A DNA stretch of 64,000 bases from Thiobacillus sp. 65-1059. GTDB taxonomy: Bacteria > Pseudomonadota > Gammaproteobacteria > Burkholderiales > Thiobacillaceae. Shown one piece after another: positions 26,374 to 37,016 of the stretch; within the stretch, counting starts at the first letter, position 1, and each line of letters begins with the position of its first letter. Position numbers and translations under genes: made by a program. The DNA is taken from contig MKUE01000110.1 in NCBI GenBank assembly GCA_001897675.1, forward strand, positions 1 through 64,000. Reading direction: 5' to 3'. The notes beneath the pieces were generated by a model, which saw nothing but the letters and a program-made list of their open reading frames with translations, ran no database searches and was not told the origin of the DNA.

Positions 26374-27746
26374 ACCCGCCGGCACCCTATTCCCTGCGCC
26401 GCCGCCTGGTGTGGCTGCTGACCGGCGCAGTGGCGGTCGTCTGGCTGCTGGCCGCGCTCGCGGTCTACCAGCGGGCGCACCACGAAGCTGACGAAATGCT
26501 CGACGCCCAGCTGACGCAGCTTGCCGATACCCTGCTGGCGATCGTGGCGGGCGGCGAAGTCGAACATTTCGTGAAAGAACTGCGCAAACACGGCCATCGC
26601 TACCCGGTGCCGATCGCCTTCGAAGTGTGGCTCAGCGAGGACGGCGAGACGCGACGCCTCGTGACATCGCCCGGCCACAGCGGATTCGAAACGGGAATAA
26701 CGGCAGGCTTCAGCGAACATCGGCACCTCGGCGCGCACTGGCGTCTTTATGCGGTGCAGGATGACGACGCCGAATACCGGGTCGTGGTCGGCGAGGCCCA
26801 TGCCGCCCGCGAGGGGCTGGCGCGCGAGATGGGCTTGTCGCTGCTGCTGCCCGCCACGCTGGCGCTGCCGCTGATGGCGCTCGCGGTATGGTGGGGGGTG
26901 GGCCGCTCGCTGCGGCCGGTGGACGGCTTGGCGCGGCAGGTCGGCGCGCTCGACGCCCAGGCACTGGCGCCGCTCGACGAGTCGGCCGCCTTGCCGAGCG
27001 AAATCGCGCCGCTGCGCGCCGCGCTCAATGCGCTGATCCGGCGCGTCACCGAGGCCTTCGAAAACGAGCGCCGCTTCACTGCGGATGCCGCCCACGAACT
27101 GCGCACGCCGCTGGCGGCCTTGAAGGTACAGGCCCAGGTGGCGCTGCGCGCGCAAGCCGCCGACAGCCGCCAGCACGCGCTGGCGCAGGTGATCGCAGGC
27201 GTCGACCGGATGACCCATCTGGTCGAGCAATTGCTGACGCTGGCGCGCGTCGACCCTGCCAGCCAGGGCAGCGCGCCGCCGCTGCTGGACGCTGCCGAGG
27301 TCGTCGCCGCCGTGTGCGCCGAACTGCTGCCGCAGGCGCAGCGCCGGGGGCAAACCCTGGTGGTCGATGCGGCGCCCGGCTGCACGGTCGCGGTGACGGC
27401 AGCATGGCTGCAGGTCGCGGTACGCAACCTGGTGGACAATGCCCTGCGCTATGCGGGCGAGGGAGCCCGCATCGAGGTGCGCCTCGTCCGCAGCGGGTCG
27501 GCTTGCGCAATCACCGTCGCCGACAATGGCCCCGGCGTCGCAGCGTCTTTGCGATCGCAGCTGAGCGCGCGTTTTGTGCGCGGCGAGATCGAGGGCGATG
27601 GCTGCGGACTGGGCCTGTCCATCGTCGCGCGCATCGCCGCGCTATCGCATGCGCAACTCGAACTGGGCGACGGGCTGCCGCGCGCGGACGGCGGCCACGG
27701 ACTGGCCGCCACGCTCCGCTTCGGCGGCGCATCGGGCCCGGCCTGA
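26370..27746 (+). CDS. Sensor histidine kinase (QseC/PmrB-like)
   Basis: 458 residues: helix near 13-32, a periplasmic domain of about 130 residues unusually rich in histidine (FVKELRKHGHRY, SPGHSG, FSEHRHLGAHW), a second helix near 150-172, HAMP-like linker, H-box AAHELRTPL, N-box LVDNALRYA and G-boxes DNGPGV and GCGLGLS. The histidines could bind metal, but this is inference. It pairs with the preceding regulator. Confidence 0.92.
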   Translation: MNPPAPYSLRRRLVWLLTGAVAVVWLLAALAVYQRAHHEADEMLDAQLTQLADTLLAIVAGGEVEHFVKELRKHGHRYPVPIAFEVWLSEDGETRRLVTSPGHSGFETGITAGFSEHRHLGAHWRLYAVQDDDAEYRVVVGEAHAAREGLAREMGLSLLLPATLALPLMALAVWWGVGRSLRPVDGLARQVGALDAQALAPLDESAALPSEIAPLRAALNALIRRVTEAFENERRFTADAAHELRTPLAALKVQAQVALRAQAADSRQHALAQVIAGVDRMTHLVEQLLTLARVDPASQGSAPPLLDAAEVVAAVCAELLPQAQRRGQTLVVDAAPGCTVAVTAAWLQVAVRNLVDNALRYAGEGARIEVRLVRSGSACAITVADNGPGVAASLRSQLSARFVRGEIEGDGCGLGLSIVARIAALSHAQLELGDGLPRADGGHGLAATLRFGGASGPA

Positions 27747-27756
27747 AACGCTACCC

Positions 27757-27774
27757 CCGGCGGCGTGCCGCCGG
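27757..27774. terminator. Possible hairpin between convergent kinase and Spy-like genes
   Basis: CCGGCGGC and its complement separated by two bases, in the 29-base gap between convergent genes. No T-run follows, so it may only insulate the two transcripts. Confidence 0.35.
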
Positions 27775-27775
27775 T

Positions 27776-28114
27776 TCAGTAGCCGTAGCCGCCCCGCCCG
27801 CCGGGGCCCATTCCCTTGCCGCCCCCCGGACCCATGCCGGGACCACGGCCTGCGGGCGGCATGTCGGGCAAGCGCTTGCCCTGCGCCTTGGCGCGCTCCT
27901 GCATTTTCTGGTGGTGCTCCTGGCGGAAGGCTTCGCGCTCCTGCTCGGTTTTCAGCGCGCGCATGCGGTCGCGATACTCGGTGCGCTCCTGCTGCGTCAT
28001 TATTTCGGAACCGTAAACGCGTTCGCGTGCCTGCATGTGGGAGTCGGCGACGACCGGCACGGGAACGCCCAGCGCAACGAACAGGGAAATGGCCAAGATC
28101 GATAGGTGTTTCAT
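27776..28114 (-). CDS. Small periplasmic Spy/CnrX-like protein with glycine-rich tail
   Basis: 112 residues: signal peptide (ISLFVALGVPVPVVA/D), a charged helical segment (IMTQQERTEYRDRMRALKTEQEREAFRQEHHQKMQER) and a Gly/Pro/Met tail (GPGMGPGGG). The helix resembles the LTPEER-type motif of Spy and CpxP-like periplasmic proteins found beside copper genes. It is last in the copper operon. Metal binding by His/Met residues is inferred. Confidence 0.65.
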   Translation of the reverse strand: MKHLSILAISLFVALGVPVPVVADSHMQARERVYGSEIMTQQERTEYRDRMRALKTEQEREAFRQEHHQKMQERAKAQGKRLPDMPPAGRGPGMGPGGGKGMGPGGRGGYGY

Positions 28115-28216
28115 CGCAGTCTCCTGTGCAACGGGGAAAATGCTCCCTCACTCAAGCCTGAGCGCATCCGGAAGCATCGATTTTCAATCTAGTACAAAAG
28201 ACCCCGCCTCCCAACG

Positions 28217-28528
28217 CTACTGCACGGGCTGGATCGCCGTCACGGTATAGACGCCGTCGACTTTCTCGACATGGAATTTCACCGTGTCGCCCACTTTGAC
28301 GGCGTCCAGCAGCGCGGGAGGCTGCACCCGGAACACCATGGTCATGGCGGGCATGGCGAGGTTGGCGAGCGGGCCGTGCTTGAGGGTGATCTTGCCGTTG
28401 GCCGCATCGATCTTGCGCACCACGCCATCGCTCATCGCGCTGGCCGCGGCGGCGGACGGGGCGTGGGTATCGGCATAGAGCGGCGGCGCGATCGCCAGTG
28501 CGGCAAGCAATGGAATCAGCTTCTTCAT
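28217..28528 (-). CDS. CusF-like periplasmic copper-binding protein
   Basis: 103 residues with a signal peptide (LLAALAIAPPLYA/D) and a CusF OB-fold: GVVRKIDAANGKITLKHGPLANLAMPAMTMVFRV. The copper ligands of CusF (His, two Met of MTM) are kept, but the CusF tryptophan is Met here, a known variant. It has a strong AAAGGA site before the ATG. It would hand Cu(I) to an efflux system or to the multicopper oxidase encoded upstream. Confidence 0.88.
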   Translation of the reverse strand: MKKLIPLLAALAIAPPLYADTHAPSAAAASAMSDGVVRKIDAANGKITLKHGPLANLAMPAMTMVFRVQPPALLDAVKVGDTVKFHVEKVDGVYTVTAIQPVQ

Positions 28529-28605
28529 TTTTCGGTTCCTTTCATGGGAGCGACGGTGAGGGTGCCGTGCATGGCATCGGCCATGGCGAGGGCAATGGTG
28601 CGCAC
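28525..28605 (-). CDS. Very short ORF translationally coupled to the cusF-like gene
   Basis: Only 26 codons from a GTG (or 19 from the ATG at 28584: MADAMHGTLTV ... GTEK). Its TGA overlaps the ATG of the CusF-like gene as ATGA. It could be a leader peptide, a gene remnant or chance. No family is recognised. Confidence 0.2.
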   Translation of the reverse strand: MRTIALAMADAMHGTLTVAPMKGTEK

Positions 28606-28666
28606 CGGCTGGGCCGCCGTCAGGACGATCCACGACAGTGGTGGCGTTCATGCCGTCTCCTTTCGT

Positions 28667-30064
28667 TCAGTGGCCGGCATGGCCGGCGGGTTTGCGCACC
28701 GTCACCTCGACATCGCCCGGCGCGCCCGGCGGCGAAGCGGCTTGCGGCGCGCGTACCGGCGCGGCCAGCTCGCCGCCGTATTCATGCGCCTGCGCGCCGG
28801 CCGGATGCCGGTACCAGCCGGGATCGGAATAATCGCCGCGCGGCTGTTCGCGCCGCACCTTCATCACCGTGAACATGCCGCCCATCTCCAGCGGGCCGAA
28901 CGGCCCCTGCCCGGTCATCATCGGCAGGGTGTTGTCGGGCAGCGGCATGTCCATTTCGGCCATGTCGGCCATGCCGCGTTCGCCCATCACCATGTAGTCC
29001 GGGATGAGCTTGTTGATCTTGCCGGCGATGCCGGTGTGATCGACCCCGATCATGGTCGGCACCGCATGGCCCATCGCATTCATGGTGTGATGGCTCTTGT
29101 GGCAGTGAAACGCCCAGTCGCCCTCTTCCGTGGCCAGGAAATCGATCTGGCGCATCTGCCCCACCGCGATGTCGGTGGTCACCTCCGGCCAGCGCGAACC
29201 TTTGGGCGTCGGACCGCCGTCGGTGCCGGTGACCTCGAACTCCACCCCGTGCAGATGGATCGGGTGGTTGGTCATGGTGAGGTTGCCGATGCGGATGCGC
29301 ACGCGGTCGTTCAAGCGCACATTCAGGCTGTCGATGCCCGGAAAGGCGCGGCTGTTCCAGGTCCACAGGTTGAAATCGAGCATGGTGTTGACCTGCGGCG
29401 TGGCGCTGCCCGGCTCGATGTCGTAGGCATTGAGCAGAAAGCAGAAATCGCGGTCGACGGTTTCGATCAGCGGGTGCCGCCCCCTGGGGTGCGTCACCCA
29501 GAATCCCATCATGCCCATTGCCAGCTGCGTCATTTCGTCGGCATGCGGGTGATACATGAAGGTGCCCGGGCGGCGCGCGACGAATTCATAGACAAAGGTC
29601 TTGCCCGGCCGGATCGGCGGCTGCGTCAGCCCGCCGATGCCGTCCATGCCGCTGGGCAGGCGCTGGCCGTGCCAGTGGACGGTGGTGTGCTCGGGCAGGC
29701 GGTTGGTGACGAAAATGCGCACGCGATCGCCCTCCACCACTTCGATGGTGGGGCCGGGGCTCTGGCCGTTGTAGCCCCACAGATGCGCCTTCATGCCGGG
29801 AGCGATTTCGCGCACCACCGGTTCGGCGACGAGATGGAATTCCTTCACCCCGTCCTTCATCCGCCATGGCAGCGTCCAGCCGTTGAGCGTCACCACCGGG
29901 TTGTAGGGCCGCCCCGTCGGCGGCAGCAGCGGCGGCTGGGTATCGGGTTTGTCCATGCTGACAATTTCGGGAAGCGCCGCCATCGCCACGCTGCTGACTG
30001 AAGCGGCGCCGACGCCGGCGGCGGCCGCGCCGGTGAGCTTGAAAAAATCACGTCTTGAAGTCAT
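28667..30064 (-). CDS. Multicopper oxidase with Tat signal (CopA/CumA-like)
   Basis: 465 residues. Twin-arginine signal SRRDFFKLTG, then three cupredoxin domains. All four copper motifs are present: HWHG, HPHAD, HPIHLHG and HCHKSHHTMNAM, supplying type 1, 2 and 3 sites. A Met-rich loop follows (MADMAEMDMPLPDNTLPMM), typical of Cu(I)-oxidising enzymes. The start at 30064 sits at the Tat signal; the longer track ORF adds five codons. It lies in the copper operon between the TolC-like and CusF-like genes. Confidence 0.92.
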   Translation of the reverse strand: MTSRRDFFKLTGAAAAGVGAASVSSVAMAALPEIVSMDKPDTQPPLLPPTGRPYNPVVTLNGWTLPWRMKDGVKEFHLVAEPVVREIAPGMKAHLWGYNGQSPGPTIEVVEGDRVRIFVTNRLPEHTTVHWHGQRLPSGMDGIGGLTQPPIRPGKTFVYEFVARRPGTFMYHPHADEMTQLAMGMMGFWVTHPRGRHPLIETVDRDFCFLLNAYDIEPGSATPQVNTMLDFNLWTWNSRAFPGIDSLNVRLNDRVRIRIGNLTMTNHPIHLHGVEFEVTGTDGGPTPKGSRWPEVTTDIAVGQMRQIDFLATEEGDWAFHCHKSHHTMNAMGHAVPTMIGVDHTGIAGKINKLIPDYMVMGERGMADMAEMDMPLPDNTLPMMTGQGPFGPLEMGGMFTVMKVRREQPRGDYSDPGWYRHPAGAQAHEYGGELAAPVRAPQAASPPGAPGDVEVTVRKPAGHAGH

Positions 30065-30075
30065 GGGAAATCCTT

Positions 30076-31491
30076 TCAATGCCCGCCCGCCGCGGCGGGG
30101 GCAGAGGAGACAGAGGTAGGCGCGGCGGTTTTGCCGGGCGTGCCGAGCAGCGCCATCCGCAAGTCCGCCTCGGCCAGCCAGAAGTCGCGCTGGGCGTCGA
30201 TGGCGGCGTTGACCGCGGCAATCTGCGAACGGGCGTCGGCCAGCAGCTCGAACACGCCGATCAGCATGCCGTTGTAGCGCAGCAGATTTTCGTCGGAAAT
30301 GCGTTTTTTCAGCGGCACCACCTCGTCGCGCAGATGCCGCGCGACGGCGTACTGGCTATGCTGCATGGCATAGGCTTCGCGCACCTCGGAACGCGCGTTG
30401 ATCGCGCTCTCGCGCGCGCGCTCAAGCGCCTGCCGGTAGCGCGATTCGGCCGCCGCCACCCGCGTCTGCCCCCAGTCGAACAGCGGCAGCTCGAAGCTGA
30501 TCTCATAGCCGCGTTGCTGCGGTTCCTCGTTCGAACCGTTATTGACGACACCGAGTTCCAGCACGTTGACGAAACGCGTACGGCGGGTCAGCCCGAGGTT
30601 TTTCGCCAGCGCCTCGGCCTGCAGCCGGGTCATCTGCAGATCCAGGCGCGACGCCATCGCCTGCTGCTCGACATCGGGCAGGGCCGGCAAGGCCGCGGGC
30701 AGATCCGGCAGACGCGGCGGCAACTGCAGCTTGTCCGCATTCGGCAGGCCCATCAGCCGGATCAGGCGCTCGCGGGTTTGCAGCTTGGCCTGCTCGCCGC
30801 GCGCCACCGCCAGTGCGGCGTCGGCATAGAACGATTGCTCGCGCGCCTGCTTCAGGCGGCTCCAGTTGCCCACTTGCGCCATGCGGCGCGCCAGTTCGGC
30901 GCCGGCGTCGGCGGCGTCCATGGCCTGCTGCCGGTATTGTGCAGTCTGGGTGGCCGCCACCGCGGTGTAATAGGCGCGGCGCGTGTCGGCCGCCAGACGC
31001 AGCACGTCGAGCACCAGCATGCGCCGGGTCTGCTCGAACAGGCGCTGCTCGATTCCCGCGCGCATCGGCAGCGTCAGCAGCCGCGCCAGATTGAGGTGCA
31101 GGCTGCGTTCCCATTCCACCTCGCTGCCGCGCGTCAGCCGGCCGATGGAAATCCCCGGGTTCGGCAGACGCTGCGCCGCCACCCGGTCGGCCTCGGCAAT
31201 TCCCAGCGTGTTGAATGCCGCCTGCAGGCCGGGATTGTTAAGGAGCGCAATCTGCACCGCATCGTCGGCCGAAAGCGGCTGCGCCAGCAGGGCGTCGATA
31301 CGCGACTGGATGTGCGGGCGGGCGGCCTCGTCGCGCGACCAGACGACATCTTTCTGGAGGTACGACCGGGCGGCGGATTGAATCGCCTCAAACCCGCCGT
31401 CCGGAGACAAGCTCGCACAGCCTCCCAGCAGCAATGCCGCAGACAGCACGGCAAGGGAGCGCGCGCGCGGGGGCCGAGGAAGCGTCCTCAT
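30076..31491 (-). CDS. TolC-family outer-membrane lipoprotein
   Basis: 471 residues with a lipobox (SAALLLGGC/AS) and two TolC-type halves (DAVQIALLNNPGLQAAFNTLGIAEAD, RYNGMLIGVFELLADARSQIA). It is a second channel-type protein, distinct from the CzcC-like one at 17982. It has no pump or adaptor in its own operon, and may serve the copper oxidase system or share the RND pump. The ATG at 31491 has AGGAAG six bases upstream; another ATG seven codons earlier is less likely. Confidence 0.88.
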   Translation of the reverse strand: MRTLPRPPRARSLAVLSAALLLGGCASLSPDGGFEAIQSAARSYLQKDVVWSRDEAARPHIQSRIDALLAQPLSADDAVQIALLNNPGLQAAFNTLGIAEADRVAAQRLPNPGISIGRLTRGSEVEWERSLHLNLARLLTLPMRAGIEQRLFEQTRRMLVLDVLRLAADTRRAYYTAVAATQTAQYRQQAMDAADAGAELARRMAQVGNWSRLKQAREQSFYADAALAVARGEQAKLQTRERLIRLMGLPNADKLQLPPRLPDLPAALPALPDVEQQAMASRLDLQMTRLQAEALAKNLGLTRRTRFVNVLELGVVNNGSNEEPQQRGYEISFELPLFDWGQTRVAAAESRYRQALERARESAINARSEVREAYAMQHSQYAVARHLRDEVVPLKKRISDENLLRYNGMLIGVFELLADARSQIAAVNAAIDAQRDFWLAEADLRMALLGTPGKTAAPTSVSSAPAAAGGH

Positions 31492-31501
31492 GGCCGTCTT
31501 C

Positions 31502-31798
31502 CTAATGTCCATGGCCGGTATGCTCCGCGTCGTCGTTTTGCTGCTGCGATTCGCGCAGATAGGTGCGCCAGCCGCCGATTGCGCCGACGCGGTCGCTGGC
31601 CGCGCGCCAGTCTTGCAACGGCTCGTCGCGCCAGCCCTGATAGTGCCGGAAGGGAGCCACCGCCGCTTCCGGCGGCGCGGCCTCAGCGGCATAAGCCGCC
31701 GGCGTCAACGGACTCCATGCGCACGTCCACAGCGCGGACGCCCAGAAAAAACCTGCGCGCGCCGGCGGCGCCGCATGGCGAAAAAAAGCCTTCAACAT
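31502..31798 (-). CDS. Small hypothetical protein with C-terminal His tail, first gene of the copper operon
   Basis: 98 residues: signal-like N-terminus (FFWASALWTCAWSPLTPAAYA), a conserved-looking core (FRHYQGWRDEPLQDWRAASDRVGAIGGWRTYLREAQ-type block) and the tail HTGHGH. GAGG lies before the ATG at 31798. It is tightly packed ahead of the TolC-like lipoprotein. The tail suggests metal binding. No named family is known to me. Confidence 0.7.
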   Translation of the reverse strand: MLKAFFRHAAPPARAGFFWASALWTCAWSPLTPAAYAAEAAPPEAAVAPFRHYQGWRDEPLQDWRAASDRVGAIGGWRTYLRESQQQNDDAEHTGHGH

Positions 31799-31868
31799 GA
31801 TGAACCTCACACACGCGGCACGCGCCACGGTCAGAATCGATGAAACGTGCCCTTGCCCGGCACGGGAT

Positions 31869-32255
31869 TCAGGTGAGGCCGGGGCGGGGCGGTCGCTCGG
31901 GGCCGTCGGGAACGAAAGCGCCGAACGCTACGGCGGGATGGGGGGTGTAGCGGTGCGCGGCAGGCGCCGGCGAGGCGGCGTCGGCAGCCGGAATCGGCAG
32001 TGCCGAAGCCAGGGCGCAGGCTGCGCAGTGCGCGCAGTCGGGGGATGCCGAGGGGCTGCCCGGCTGTTGCTCCTGCTCATGGCAATCCGCCATCGCCGCG
32101 TCGGCCATCTGCGCCGCCGCGGCCGGAGGCGGCGCAACCAGGCAATCCAGCATGGCGGCGGACGCAAACGTCTGCAGCGGCACAGCCAGCATCAGCAGGA
32201 TCAGCAAAAATCGGGGGAATCGGGTAGGCACGCCGGCAGTGTAGTCAAAAATCAA
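31869..32255 (-). CDS. Small exported Cys/His-containing protein (CzcI-like)
   Basis: 128 residues: hydrophobic export segment RFPRFLLILLMLAVPLQTFASA, then MLDCL, DCHEQEQQ and a cysteine cluster CAHCAACALA. The N-terminus resembles that of the 23426-23854 product (R-PRFL-L). Such proteins accompany heavy-metal efflux genes and may sense or bind metal. It is separated from the copper operon by 70 bases. Confidence 0.55.
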   Translation of the reverse strand: MIFDYTAGVPTRFPRFLLILLMLAVPLQTFASAAMLDCLVAPPPAAAAQMADAAMADCHEQEQQPGSPSASPDCAHCAACALASALPIPAADAASPAPAAHRYTPHPAVAFGAFVPDGPERPPRPGLT

Positions 32256-32309
32256 TTCAGTTGAGAGACCGCAGTATCCCGCTCAGGTTCCCGATCCGGC
32301 TTCTCGCGA

Positions 32310-32756
32310 TCAGGAACGCCGTTTGCGCGGCTCGTAATGCGCCACGGCGCGCATGATCTCGGAGTAGGGAAAATCGGCGCTGCCGCCAAACCGCTGCTGG
32401 CCCTGCAGCACGGTGGCGGCGATGTCGGTGGTTGCGTCCGCCGCCCCGCCCATCGCGCCGGCCAATCCGCGCACGCCGCCGCACTGGGCGCGGATTTCCT
32501 TGCCGAACGGCCATGGCGCGGCGGGATTGATCTTCAGCGCGAACTGCGCATTCTCGTGCAGCGCCCGGTAGAACGCCAGGCAGTGTTCGCGCACCGCCGG
32601 GTCGCCGCAGGCGATCGCTTCGCGTTCGGCCAGGTTGAGCCTGCGCGAGCGGCTGCAGTCGGCGCAGCGCGACAGCAGCGCGCGCTCGAACGGGCAGCTG
32701 TGCTCGATATAGGCCTTGCGGGCCAGCTTGTAAGCGCTTTCGTCGTATTCAGCCAT
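32310..32756 (-). CDS. Hypothetical protein with N-terminal cysteine cluster
   Basis: 148 residues, no signal peptide, no membrane helix. Cysteines are spaced CPFERALLSRCADCSRSRR ... ACGD ... EHC, which could bind zinc or an Fe-S cluster. The C-terminal half is Ala/Gly-rich. I do not recognise the family. It is placed between the copper block and the secA region. Confidence 0.6.
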   Translation of the reverse strand: MAEYDESAYKLARKAYIEHSCPFERALLSRCADCSRSRRLNLAEREAIACGDPAVREHCLAFYRALHENAQFALKINPAAPWPFGKEIRAQCGGVRGLAGAMGGAADATTDIAATVLQGQQRFGGSADFPYSEIMRAVAHYEPRKRRS

Positions 32757-32790
32757 GAGGCGTCGCCACACAAAGCCAGGTTGAACGGTT

Positions 32791-33018
32791 TTACCAGTCG
32801 TCGCCGGACAGGGTCTTGTCCAGTTCGCGCTCGGCAGTGAGCGTTTCCTGCGCGGCGATCTCGTTCTCCGCGAAGATCATCTTGTACTTGTCGCCGGACT
32901 TGGGATCGAGCGTCTTGCGCAGTTCGTTGACGTGGGCGCGGGCCTCCTTGAAGGTCGCCCATTCGCCCTGTTTTTCCAGCACTTTGAACATTCCCATGCG
33001 GAACACGTAGTAAGGCAT
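32791..33018 (-). CDS. Small conserved-looking hypothetical protein
   Basis: 75 residues, MPYYVFRMGMFKVLEKQGEW then a charged helix (FKEARAHVNELRKTL) and acidic C-terminus. It reads as a compact alpha/beta domain. It lies 9 bases after secA and is probably expressed with it. Function unknown. Confidence 0.75.
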   Translation of the reverse strand: MPYYVFRMGMFKVLEKQGEWATFKEARAHVNELRKTLDPKSGDKYKMIFAENEIAAQETLTAERELDKTLSGDDW

Positions 33019-33027
33019 GGCCGCTCC

Positions 33028-35736
<2,709 letters not shown>

Positions 35737-35858
35737 GAGGAATCCGAAATGCCCGCAGGACGCGGTAAATCGTTGAATTTTAACATAGCGGAACGGGCTT
35801 CCCGTGACGCCTTCAAGACAGCGGCGCAGGCTTCCTGCGACGCCCGCGTGGCACGCCC

Positions 35859-36290
35859 ATGAGCGCCGCCAGCCTCGCCGACCTGCTCGCCAGCCAGCTG
35901 CCGCACGGCCTCGCGGTGCGCGCCCGCGCCCTGCTCAGCACCCAGGCGGCGCTCGAGCGCGCCCTGCCCGCCGCGCTGGCCGGGCACGTCCGCGTCATGC
36001 AGCTGGAAAACGGCCTGTTGAGCCTCGCCTGCGACAGCGGCGCCGTCGCCAGCAGACTGCGCCAGCAGACCGACGCGCTGATGGCCAGCCTCGGCAAGCG
36101 CGAAATCGCGGTGACGGCGGTGCGGATCAGCGTCAACCCGGAACTGCTTGCGCGCTACGCCCACCCGGTCGAAAAACACGGGCTGCCGCCCGCCGCGCTG
36201 GACGAACTCGCGCACCTGAACACGGAGATTGAAGATGGGCCGCTGAAGGAGGCCCTGGACCAGCTGCTGCGCCATCACCGGCACGACTGA
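35859..36290 (+). CDS. dciA: DciA-family (DUF721) helicase-loading protein
   Basis: 143 residues with the DUF721 pattern: [35 protein letters not shown]. DciA loads the replicative helicase in bacteria that lack DnaC. In betaproteobacteria it usually lies next to secA and lpxC, as partly seen here. Confidence 0.88.
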   Translation: MSAASLADLLASQLPHGLAVRARALLSTQAALERALPAALAGHVRVMQLENGLLSLACDSGAVASRLRQQTDALMASLGKREIAVTAVRISVNPELLARYAHPVEKHGLPPAALDELAHLNTEIEDGPLKEALDQLLRHHRHD

Positions 36291-36374
36291 TGGTGACTTT
36301 GGCATCACCGCCTATACTGGGGTGCATGCCAGCCAGTTTGCCTGGCTTTCTACTGAATTTCCCTGGAGCGCAAG

Positions 36375-37016
36375 ATGCGATCAACCACCCGCCTCATATT
36401 CATGGGGACCATGGTCATGGCAGCTTCAATCGCTGCGGCCGCCCCTCCTGCCATCGTCACCCAAGGCAAAGGGGCGGCAATTGCCTGTGCAAGCTGCCAC
36501 GGTGTGGATGGCGCCGGCAATGCCCAGGCCGGGTTCCCGGTGCTGGCGCAACTGCCGCCCGCGCACTTCGCCAAGCAGATCGCCGACTTCAAGGCCGGCA
36601 CCCGCGCCAATCCAGTCATGAGCCCCATTGCGATGGCGATGAGCGCCGAGGATATCGAAGCCAGCGCGCGCCATTATGCGGGCCAGGCGCGCCCGAAAGC
36701 CGCAGCCGCCCCGGCGGATCCCGCTGTCATTGCGCGCGGCAAGCAGCTGGCGATCAACGGCGCCTGGGACCGGGACGTGCCGCCCTGCTTCAAATGCCAT
36801 GCGGTTGACGGCCTCGGCGTCGCGCCGGCATTCCCGCCGATCGCGGGACAACACGCCGCCTATACGGTGAGTCAATTGCAGGCCTGGAAAACCGGCGCCC
36901 GGACCAATGATCCGCAGACGCTGATGAAGACGGTTGCGGAAAAGCTCACCGATGACGAAATCCGTGCAGTTGCCGACTACCTGGCAACGATCGGCACCCC
37001 GGGAGAAGGGAAATGA
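36375..37016 (+). CDS. tsdB: Diheme cytochrome c4-type protein (TsdB-like)
   Basis: 213 residues with a signal peptide (VMAASIAAA/AP) and two class I heme domains (CASCHG and CFKCHA), each followed by the c4-type M-ligand region (NPVMSPIA ... ). It overlaps tsdA by 4 bases. In Pseudomonas stutzeri and Thiomonas a c4-type cytochrome, TsdB, accepts electrons from TsdA, so that role is inferred here. A generic c4 function is the alternative. Confidence 0.75.
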   Translation: MRSTTRLIFMGTMVMAASIAAAAPPAIVTQGKGAAIACASCHGVDGAGNAQAGFPVLAQLPPAHFAKQIADFKAGTRANPVMSPIAMAMSAEDIEASARHYAGQARPKAAAAPADPAVIARGKQLAINGAWDRDVPPCFKCHAVDGLGVAPAFPPIAGQHAAYTVSQLQAWKTGARTNDPQTLMKTVAEKLTDDEIRAVADYLATIGTPGEGK

